Shown here piece after piece: positions 1 through 4,865 of a DNA stretch of 5,688 nucleotides. This stretch comes from Acidithiobacillus sp. Its GTDB lineage: Bacteria > Pseudomonadota > Gammaproteobacteria > Acidithiobacillales > Acidithiobacillaceae. The stretch is from contig JAPTWR010000148.1 in the NCBI GenBank assembly GCA_028065135.1, positions 1 to 5,688 on the forward strand. The letters are read 5' to 3'. A program made the position numbers and the translations under genes. Under the pieces are notes generated by a model. That model saw only the letters and a program-made list of their open reading frames with translations, did not search any database and was not told the DNA's origin. The number at the start of each line of letters is the position of its first letter. Within the stretch, counting starts at the first letter, position 1.

Positions 1-1
1 T

Positions 2-556
2 ATCATCCCCTTGATTATCGTTGCCTCTCTGGCCTTTGGAGTCCGTCGATTGATCACCAGGGAGACGATTTACACGCGCAAACTGATCCGCCGCGGTCAT
101 TTTATCCCTGAGGCGCGGCACAGCAATCTCTATCTGATGCGTCCGGCTGGAGAGTTTATGGAGACCCCGCTGATCCGGGTAAAAGGTAGCAGGACGCTGG
201 CGGATATCGCGGTACTGCTCCATCGCGGCCGTGAAATACCACACATCCTGGTCCTCGAAGGGACGCAACCCCGTGCGGTACTGACCGCCCCGCGCGTGCG
301 TGAGCTGCTGCGACACCGACAAACCTCGACCCCCATAGGGAATTTTGCCAGCGAGGATTGGTTTAGTGTTCCTGTGGATTGCCAAATATATGACTTGGTC
401 GCCAGATTCCGTGCCACCCATCAGGAATGCGCGCTACTCTGCCGGATCGATCCCCCGGAACATCACGAAGATGTTATCGCTATTGTGACGATTGAGGATG
501 TGCTGGCCTACACCTCCCTGCCCATGCGCTTGCTACGCCCTCACGCGGCGCAATGA
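2..556 (+). CDS. ClC-family chloride channel/transporter, C-terminal part with two CBS domains (5' end outside window)
   Basis: The frame is open from the left edge, so only the last 184 residues or so of a ClC anion channel or H+/Cl- exchanger are visible. The first residues (IIPLIIVASLAFGVRRLI) read as the end of the last membrane helix, followed by ETIYTRKLIRRG. That matches the segment ending the membrane domain in ClC proteins, and the complete paralogue downstream has the equivalent DSIYTLPLHRDG. The remainder is cytoplasmic and looks like a tandem CBS pair: one unit around bases 175-305 (ADIAVLLHRGREIPHILVLEG) and a second around 330-525 (FSVPVDCQIYDLVARF, ending in IVTIEDVLAY). In ClC proteins such pairs bind nucleotides and modulate gating; that role is inferred here. 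The TTG at base 11 lies inside the membrane segment and is not a start. The gene ends 13 bases before the second ClC gene, consistent with one transcript. The family call is firm; channel versus exchanger cannot be judged from this fragment. Confidence 0.88.
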   Translation: MIPLIIVASLAFGVRRLITRETIYTRKLIRRGHFIPEARHSNLYLMRPAGEFMETPLIRVKGSRTLADIAVLLHRGREIPHILVLEGTQPRAVLTAPRVRELLRHRQTSTPIGNFASEDWFSVPVDCQIYDLVARFRATHQECALLCRIDPPEHHEDVIAIVTIEDVLAYTSLPMRLLRPHAAQ

Positions 557-557
557 T

Positions 558-572
558 GGAGCATGTCGATTG
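558..572 (+). promoter_or_regulatory. Ribosome binding site and TTG start of the second ClC gene
   Basis: GGAG at 558-561 is followed by an 8-base spacer and TTG at 570-572. This is the best supported start for the second ClC gene. The ATGs at 553, 556 and 563 are in other frames. The upstream in-frame TTG at 492 would overlap the first gene by 65 bases and add a cysteine- and proline-rich stretch with no family resemblance. Confidence 0.6.
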
Positions 573-1955
573 AAACCTTCCGCATGGTTTCATCGCAGTT
601 TTGAGCCGCATCACGAAGGTCCTGGTTTGATTTTGCTGGGTGCCGGAGTGGGTTTATTGGCCGGGCTGGGTGCCGTACTTTTCCATTATCTCATTGCCGG
701 CATTCATAATGCAGCGATTTTAGGCACTTATGGTATTGTGCAAAACGCACGGGAACATACTCCCGTCTCCCCGTGGGGCGCTTGGATTATTCTTGTGCCA
801 GTGATCGGTGCCCTGCTGGTAACGGTGCTGGTGCGCAACTTCGCACCGGAAGCACAGGGTGCCGGTGTCAGCCAAGTATTACGTGCGGTACATGCCGATA
901 GGGGCCAGATGCGGCCGGTGATTGCGATCATGCGACCGGTGGCGACAGCCATCACCATTGGCACGGGCGGTTCTGCTGGCCGCGAGGGCCCGGCCATGCA
1001 ATTCGGTGCCGCTATCGGTGCCCTGGTAGGGTATCTTTTTCGGGTGCCGGATTACCGGCGCATCCATTTGTTGGGTTGTGGTGTCGGTGCCGGTATCGCC
1101 GCCGTCTTCAATGCGCCTCTGGGGGGATGGTTTCTGGCCATGGAAGTGATCGTGCCCGACTGGCGGCCCTGGACCGTCCTATCCACCCTCGTGGCAACAG
1201 CCTCCGCCAGTTGGGTGACGCAGGAGGTGTTCGGGAGCGGCCATCTCTTTGCCCACGCCTATATCAGCCATTGGAATGGCAGCCTCATGTTGCCGACTTT
1301 TGCCGTGGTGGGCAGTCTCATGGCACTGATGAGTCTTGGTTTTATTCGGCTCATGGATCGTGTCGATGCCTACAGTCGGAAACGGCTACAAAATCCTTAT
1401 GCGCGCCATATGTCCGGTATGTTGCTGGTGGGTATCCTGCTCTATGTCACCTGTCGGTTGACGGGCCATTACTACTTGATCGGCGGCAGCTATGCTGGGA
1501 TATCCGACATATTGCTCCACCAGATGCATTGGCCGCTGCTCTTGCTGCTTTTGCTGGCCCTCAAGGCCATAGCGACCAGCCTGACGATCGGTACCGGTGG
1601 TTCCGGGGGAATTTTCTCCCCTTCCCTGTTTATGGGGGCTGCACTCGGCAGTTGTTTGGGAATGCTCCTGGAACCCATTATCGGTGTCCCGCATCTGGCT
1701 GCCCTGTTCGCCTTGTGTGGAATGGCCGGCATGGTGGCGGCCACCACCGGGGCTTTGCTCAGTGCGCCCGTGATGGTGGTGGAGTTAACTGGAAACTACC
1801 ATGTTCTGCTGCCGGCCATGGTGACGGCTCTGACTGCTTTTGCGGTGCGCCGTGTGTTTTTGCAGGACAGTATTTATACCCTGCCACTGCATCGCGATGG
1901 GCTTACCGTTCCTGAAAACCATTATATTGTCGAAGAGAAAATGGATGACCAATGA
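570..1955 (+). CDS. ClC-family chloride channel/transporter without CBS domains
   Basis: This gene encodes 461 residues from the TTG at 570, about the length of bacterial ClC proteins lacking a regulatory domain. It should be a dimeric inner-membrane anion channel or H+/Cl- exchanger. Three anion-pathway signatures are recognisable. GREGP carries the gating glutamate, E139, in the position of E148 of E. coli ClC-ec1. GIFSP is at 347-351. The final NY places Y410 where the pore tyrosine Y445 lies. Other sites deviate. The usual GSGIP is GAGVS at 97-101, so the central serine is alanine. The segment after the FNAPL motif reads AMEVI (190-194), putting V193 where ClC-ec1 has the internal proton glutamate E203; animal ClC channels also have valine there. 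The fluoride-type GNN signature is absent. The protein ends soon after the last helix. It lies 13 bases behind the CBS-containing ClC gene, probably in one operon. Family is certain; transport mode is inferred. Confidence 0.92.
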   Translation: MKPSAWFHRSFEPHHEGPGLILLGAGVGLLAGLGAVLFHYLIAGIHNAAILGTYGIVQNAREHTPVSPWGAWIILVPVIGALLVTVLVRNFAPEAQGAGVSQVLRAVHADRGQMRPVIAIMRPVATAITIGTGGSAGREGPAMQFGAAIGALVGYLFRVPDYRRIHLLGCGVGAGIAAVFNAPLGGWFLAMEVIVPDWRPWTVLSTLVATASASWVTQEVFGSGHLFAHAYISHWNGSLMLPTFAVVGSLMALMSLGFIRLMDRVDAYSRKRLQNPYARHMSGMLLVGILLYVTCRLTGHYYLIGGSYAGISDILLHQMHWPLLLLLLLALKAIATSLTIGTGGSGGIFSPSLFMGAALGSCLGMLLEPIIGVPHLAALFALCGMAGMVAATTGALLSAPVMVVELTGNYHVLLPAMVTALTAFAVRRVFLQDSIYTLPLHRDGLTVPENHYIVEEKMDDQ

Positions 1956-2026
1956 TCCACACTTCCCACACGCCACAACCTCGTTTTTTGAAATGAGTTA
2001 CCCATTTGAGATGATGAGGGGGACCA

Positions 2027-2043
2027 ACAAGATCATATCTTGT
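2027..2043. repeat. Perfect 7-bp inverted repeat, possible operator
   Basis: ACAAGAT, a 3-base centre CAT, then ATCTTGT form a perfect inverted repeat. Its right arm overlaps the -35-like hexamer of the promoter proposed at 2040-2069, as a repressor site might. No T-run follows, so it does not look like a terminator. The binding role is inferred. Confidence 0.45.
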
Positions 2044-2069
2044 CCATCGACCACAATGTGGCATAAAAT
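2040..2069 (+). promoter_or_regulatory. Candidate sigma-70-like promoter with embedded inverted repeat
   Basis: TTGTCC (2040-2045) and TAAAAT (2064-2069) are separated by 18 bases, with 4 of 6 and 5 of 6 matches to the consensus hexamers. A second inverted repeat, CCACA-A-TGTGG (2051-2061), fills the spacer, and the repeat at 2027-2043 covers the -35. Transcription starting near 2076 would give the yajR-like gene a leader of about 185 bases. It would begin too late to carry the Shine-Dalgarno of the micro-ORF at 2086. This is a pattern match only. Confidence 0.3.
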
Positions 2070-2085
2070 GATAAGGTAACCAACA

Positions 2086-2211
2086 ATGGCATACCGCAAT
2101 ACCTGTCGCTGTTTCTTGGTTTTATATATGGTTTTACTGGGTGCTCTGATGTCGTTACGCAATGGAAAAAGAGGCTTGCGTAAAATCTATTTAAATCCAA
2201 TCAACAAGTAA
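2086..2211 (+). CDS. Possible 41-residue membrane micro-protein
   Basis: An ATG-started frame of 41 codons ends in TAA and has AAGG (2073-2076) nine bases upstream. The product would have a short polar N-terminus, a hydrophobic stretch at about residues 10-24 (FLVLYMVLLGALMSL), and a basic tail (RNGKRGLRK, ending NPINK). That is the layout of a single-pass membrane peptide with a positive cytoplasmic end. I do not recognise a family. It lies between the second ClC gene and the yajR-like gene, 48 bases before the latter. Against it: the frame is short, and the nearest promoter-like sequence would start transcription at or after its ribosome site. It may equally be untranslated leader. Confidence 0.3.
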   Translation: MAYRNTCRCFLVLYMVLLGALMSLRNGKRGLRKIYLNPINK

Positions 2212-2230
2212 TCAATCATTCGTTAATAAT
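2201..2230 (+). promoter_or_regulatory. Candidate promoter before the yajR-like gene
   Basis: TCAACA (2201-2206) and AATAAT (2225-2230) are 18 bases apart, with 4 of 6 and 5 of 6 matches to the sigma-70 hexamers. The stretch is AT-rich and lies 30 bases before the ATG. A Shine-Dalgarno sequence AAGGA (2250-2254) follows, 5 bases before the start codon. Either this promoter or the one at 2040-2069 could serve the gene. Confidence 0.25.
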
Positions 2231-2259
2231 GACCACAATAACCCTAGATAAGGATAAAT

Positions 2260-3657
2260 ATGACTACCTCACAAAACGCACTGGACGGGCGTGAACGCCG
2301 ATCCATTATTGCCTTGGCCGGAATATTTGGTTTACGCCTGCTCGGCTTGTTTCTGGTATTACCGGTGTTTTCCGTCTATGCCCACGGATTGCATGGGGCA
2401 ACGCGCCATCCAGTACTCATTGGCATTGCTCTGGGTGCTTACGGCCTGACTCAAGCCATTTTCCAAATCCCCTTCGGCAGACTGTCAGATAAGTGGGGTA
2501 GAAAGCCTGTCATTGCGGCGGGACTCCTCATTTTTGCCGTTGGCAGCGTTATCGCCGCACAGGCCACCAGTATCGAATGGCTGCTGGCAGGGCGAATCAT
2601 ACAAGGTGCAGGTGCCATAGCCGCAGCCATTATAGCGCTCACCGCGGATCTGGTGCGCGAAGAACGCTGGACCAAGGCTATGGCCACTATCGGCATCACC
2701 ATTGGCATCAGCTTTAGCGTGTCGCTGGTGTTATCCGCGCCGTTAGCCCAATGGATCGGGGTGCAAGGGATATTTTGGTTGACGGCGGCGCTGTCCATCC
2801 TCGCCATCGGCGTGCTCTACAAGGTGATTCCGGATGTTCCGGCACGTTTCCATCGTGATGCCGAAATGAATCCTGCGGCGCTGAAGGACGTACTGAGGAA
2901 TCCCAACCTGCTCCGTTTGGACTTTGGTATATTTTCACTCCATACAGGGCTGACGGCGCTCTTCGTGGTGCTTCCGCTGGTGCTCATTGATCCGCAGCAT
3001 CCGCTCCTCTCTGAGGCGGATCAGTGGATGTTGTACCTCCCGGTCATGCTGCTTTCTTTCGTGGCAATGATCCCTCTTATCATTGTCGGTGAGGCGAAGC
3101 ATCGTCTCCGTGAAGTCTTTGTGCTGGCGATTGCAATTTTGCTGGCCGCGGTCATCTGGATGGCGCTCTCCAATCACAGTATCTGGTCTATTGCCATCGC
3201 GCTCTTTTTGTTTTTTGTGGGTTTCAATGTGCTGGAGGCAAGCTTACCTTCTCTGGTGGCCAAGTTCTGCCATCCGGGCGCCAAGGGAACGGCCACTGGC
3301 GTATATACCACGGCGGAGTTTTTAGGGGCATTCACTGGCGGTTTGTTGGGAGGATTACTTTATCTGCCCGGTCAACACAACTACAGTGATGTCTTTTGGG
3401 CCGTGGCGGCCATCTATTTGATCTGGTTGATAGTGGCACTCACGATGCAGCAGCCACGTTACGTCGCTACCAGGATATTTCCGCTTCCTGTCGATAGTCA
3501 AGACAACACTCAACTCACCCGGCAACTTCTGCAATTGCCTGGAGTGGTGGAAGTAGCAATTTTTCCGGATGAGAATGCGGTGTATTGCAAGGTAGAGAGC
3601 AAAATATACGATGACGATCGGGTGCGATCCATTATTGGATATGCAAATCAAACATAG
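2260..3657 (+). CDS. yajR: YajR-like major facilitator superfamily transporter with C-terminal YAM-type domain
   Basis: This complete 465-residue gene starts at ATG after AAGGA. The protein is a 12-helix inner-membrane major facilitator. It shows the family motif A between helices 2 and 3 (GRLSDKWGRKP, residues 73-83) and a helix-4 motif B region (R112, QGAGA at 115-119). From memory it aligns well with E. coli YajR (454 residues) over its length, for example at LRLLGLFLVLPVF, YGLTQAIFQIPFG and GAIAAAIIALTADLVRE. After the last helix, about residues 404-465 form a soluble tail (QLPGVVEVAIFPDENAVYCKVES) corresponding to the ferredoxin-like YAM domain that distinguishes YajR. The physiological substrate of YajR is not firmly established, so only proton-driven efflux of small molecules can be suggested. 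It probably forms its own transcription unit, since 304 bases separate it from the ClC genes. The call as a YajR homologue is strong. Confidence 0.9.
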   Translation: MTTSQNALDGRERRSIIALAGIFGLRLLGLFLVLPVFSVYAHGLHGATRHPVLIGIALGAYGLTQAIFQIPFGRLSDKWGRKPVIAAGLLIFAVGSVIAAQATSIEWLLAGRIIQGAGAIAAAIIALTADLVREERWTKAMATIGITIGISFSVSLVLSAPLAQWIGVQGIFWLTAALSILAIGVLYKVIPDVPARFHRDAEMNPAALKDVLRNPNLLRLDFGIFSLHTGLTALFVVLPLVLIDPQHPLLSEADQWMLYLPVMLLSFVAMIPLIIVGEAKHRLREVFVLAIAILLAAVIWMALSNHSIWSIAIALFLFFVGFNVLEASLPSLVAKFCHPGAKGTATGVYTTAEFLGAFTGGLLGGLLYLPGQHNYSDVFWAVAAIYLIWLIVALTMQQPRYVATRIFPLPVDSQDNTQLTRQLLQLPGVVEVAIFPDENAVYCKVESKIYDDDRVRSIIGYANQT

Positions 3658-3839
3658 AGGAGATGTATAACGAACGACGGAGCATGGGTTTATTGGATTG
3701 GTCAGGTTTCGGCTGCCATCCTACATCAGGTACGCGGTGATCCTGCCTGCCGTGCGATTTTTGGGAGCAATCAGGTCACCCAGATGATAGACACTAGAAG
3801 CTCCCTCACGGCAATTAAATAAGTGTTACCAATGATCAC
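3658..3839. other. Gene-poor stretch after the yajR-like gene
   Basis: No convincing gene was found. The reading frame of the transporter stays open for 54 codons past its TAG (to TAA at 3820-3822) but has no ATG, GTG or TTG before its last third. That length can arise by chance. The purine-rich AGAGGAG (3656-3662) directly abuts ATG 3663, which opens a 26-codon frame; the spacing is too short for a normal ribosome site. An imperfect inverted repeat lies at 3736-3780. No strong terminator is visible. Confidence 0.5.
3736..3780. repeat. Imperfect 9-bp inverted repeat
   Basis: GGTGA-T-CCTG (3736-3745) is complementary to CAGG-TCACC (3772-3780), giving nine pairs with one bulged T around a 26-base loop. 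A run of five T (3758-3762) lies in the loop and not after the stem, so it is not a standard rho-independent terminator. It may be an RNA structure after yajR or a chance pairing. Confidence 0.3.
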
Positions 3840-3878
3840 ATGAGCGTTGTCACTCAACAGATAATTGGGGGCTTGAAA

Positions 3879-4088
3879 ATGTCAAAAACCATGACAAAAG
3901 TGATAGGGTATTTTTTATTTTTTAGCATCACACCAGCAATCGGAATAATCGTCTACTTTTCATTTAAATTTTTTGGAATAGATATCGCTTTTAAATACAT
4001 TATATATTTGTTGATATTGATTCTATTTGTGAAGATTATTATTGGCGGAGTAGTTATCACTGTCCTCAAAAAAGCTAAAGAAGACTGA
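3879..4088 (+). CDS. Small two-helix membrane protein, AT-rich, function unknown
   Basis: A 69-residue protein starts from ATG 3879, preceded by GGGGG (3867-3871) at a 7-base spacing. An in-frame ATG at 3840 would add 13 residues but has no ribosome site, so the shorter form is preferred. The chain has a basic start (MSKTMTK), a hydrophobic segment at residues 8-32 (IGYFLFFSITPAIGIIVYFSF), a short linker (GIDIAFK), a second segment at 40-63, and a charged end KKAKED. This predicts a two-helix hairpin with both ends on the same side, probably cytoplasmic. I do not recognise the family. Base composition is striking: bases 3901-4080 are about 28% G+C by hand count (50 of 180), far below the genes on either side. 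That suggests recent acquisition from an AT-rich source. The local context, with a gene-poor stretch before and a probable transposase scrap after, fits a mobile or decaying island. Confidence 0.6.
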   Translation: MSKTMTKVIGYFLFFSITPAIGIIVYFSFKFFGIDIAFKYIIYLLILILFVKIIIGGVVITVLKKAKED

Positions 4089-4104
4089 TTTCCATAACAG
4101 CTGA

Positions 4105-4245
4105 CGGCCTGAATCCGCACTGGTGCGCCCCTTGATCGATCAGGATGTCTCCGCGCTCTTTTATGATCTCACCAGCATCCCCAGTGAAGGTTTGGCCACG
4201 GCCCCCAGGACATCGCCCGGCATCGGTTCGGCGGTGGGGATTTGA
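4105..4245 (+). pseudogene. Probable transposase remnant (IS4/IS1634-like DDE family)
   Basis: After a stop at 4102-4104 a frame of 46 codons encodes LVRPLIDQDVSALFYDLTSI followed by PSEGL. It resembles the stretch around the first catalytic aspartate (FYDxT...EG) of IS4/IS1634-type DDE transposases; the aspartate would be the D of FYDLT. The resemblance is lost after PSEGL, and the frame stops at 4243. There is no plausible start, no second or third catalytic residue and no visible terminal inverted repeat. If correctly read, this is a short internal scrap of an insertion sequence left by deletion or recombination. The identification rests on motif memory and needs a protein search. The alternative is a chance open frame in GC-rich DNA. 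Confidence 0.4.
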
Positions 4246-4270
4246 AGCCGCCCCTATGGGCGTCTACACT
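4242..4270 (+). promoter_or_regulatory. Candidate promoter of the molybdenum hydroxylase operon
   Basis: TTGAAG (4242-4247) and TACACT (4265-4270) are 17 bases apart, each with 4 of 6 consensus matches, 65 bases before the first operon gene. A small inverted repeat, CGCCC-CTAT-GGGCG (4249-4262), lies exactly between them. Repeats in that position can be regulator sites. The remainder of 4246-4335 shows nothing else recognisable apart from the ribosome site AGAGGGAG (4317-4324). This is a weak pattern match. Confidence 0.25.
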
Positions 4271-4335
4271 GAAAAGGTATTCGCCACACCATCTTCCCGG
4301 CGGCGCGGGCGTTTCCAGAGGGAGATCTGACCCTG

Positions 4336-4863
4336 ATGAAAGAAGATCCGCAGGCTATTGAAAAATCGGCCGCCGCTTCCATCCTTGGTCCCGGTGCCGT
4401 GCCCATTGTCCTCCGGGTCAATGGCGAAGCCCACGCCCTGCTGGTCGAACCGCGCACCACCCTTGCCGAAGCCCTGCGCGGGCCTCTGGACCTCACGGGC
4501 ACGAAGATCGCCTGTAATCAGGGGGCCTGCTCGGCCTGCAGCGTCTGGCTCGACGAGCTCGTGGTTGCCTCCTGCAGCATCCTGGCCATCGAGGTGGGGG
4601 AACGGCGGATCACTACCATCGAAGGGCTGGCCGCGGACGAGGGACTGCATCCCGTCCAGGAGGCTTTCATCGCCCACGACGCCGTGCAATGCGGCTTTTG
4701 CACCCCCGGCATGGTGATGAGTTGCGCCGCCCTGCTGGCAGAAAACCCCCACCCGGGCGAAGCGGAGATCCGGACCGCCATCAGCGGCCATCTCTGCCGC
4801 TGCGGAACCTATCCCCATGTGATCCAGGCCATTCTGGCCCTGGCCGAGGCGGAAGGAGATTGA
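4336..4863 (+). CDS. [2Fe-2S] iron-sulfur subunit of a xanthine dehydrogenase/aldehyde oxidoreductase-family enzyme
   Basis: This 175-residue protein is close to the usual 150-230 for small subunits of molybdenum hydroxylases (CoxS, IorA, PaoA type). It passes electrons from the molybdenum site through two [2Fe-2S] clusters. The N-terminal plant-ferredoxin-like domain, about residues 23-95, supplies C60, C65, C68 and C80. The C-terminal helical domain supplies C119, C122, C154 and C156 in QCGFCTPGM and CRCGTYP. All eight ligands are therefore present, as is Q118, which contacts the molybdopterin cofactor in this family. The loop reads CNQGACSAC, so S66 replaces the near-invariant glycine before the third cysteine, and E74 replaces the glycine usual after LD. 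About 23 residues precede the first beta strand and contain no twin-arginine motif, so export is not indicated. AGAGGGAG (4317-4324) sits 11 bases before the ATG. The catalytic subunit gene begins two bases after the stop. Confidence 0.93.
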   Translation: MKEDPQAIEKSAAASILGPGAVPIVLRVNGEAHALLVEPRTTLAEALRGPLDLTGTKIACNQGACSACSVWLDELVVASCSILAIEVGERRITTIEGLAADEGLHPVQEAFIAHDAVQCGFCTPGMVMSCAALLAENPHPGEAEIRTAISGHLCRCGTYPHVIQAILALAEAEGD

Positions 4864-4865
4864 GC
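4853..4865 (+). promoter_or_regulatory. Strong ribosome binding site for the catalytic subunit
   Basis: AAGGAG (4853-4858) lies inside the last codons of the iron-sulfur subunit gene, 7 bases before ATG 4866. It fixes the start of the large subunit and supports translational coupling of the pair. Confidence 0.75.

Noticed and set aside
492..569. Upstream TTG start extending the second ClC protein by 26 residues
   Set aside because: It would lie inside the CBS-coding region of the first gene, has no ribosome site, and adds a cysteine- and proline-rich stretch unlike ClC N-termini. The TTG at 570 has GGAG at good spacing.
1076..1915. Long 279-codon frame overlapping the second ClC gene on the same strand
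   Set aside because: It is an out-of-frame shadow of a gene with strong ClC motifs, and its translation is cysteine- and arginine-rich with no recognisable domain.
1980..1997. Hairpin CTCGTTT/AAATGAG after the second ClC gene as a terminator
   Set aside because: The stem is AT-rich with a G-T wobble, the T-run is in the stem and loop, and no T-run follows it.
3733..3762. Possible rho-independent terminator: short stem 3733-3737/3750-3754 followed by a T-run
   Set aside because: The stem has only five pairs including a G-T wobble, the loop is 12 bases, and the T-run starts three bases after the stem. Too weak to call.
3840..3878. 13-residue N-terminal extension of the small membrane protein from ATG 3840
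   Set aside because: No Shine-Dalgarno sequence precedes it; ATG 3879 has a G-rich element at 7 bases and gives a normal basic start before the first helix.
4133..4142. Perfect 10-bp palindrome TGATCGATCA
   Set aside because: It falls in the LIDQD codons of the probable transposase scrap, and short GATC-containing palindromes arise easily by chance.
4145..4330. 61-codon frame before the iron-sulfur subunit gene
   Set aside because: It is arginine- and proline-rich with no ribosome site or recognisable motif, and overlaps the transposase-like frame.
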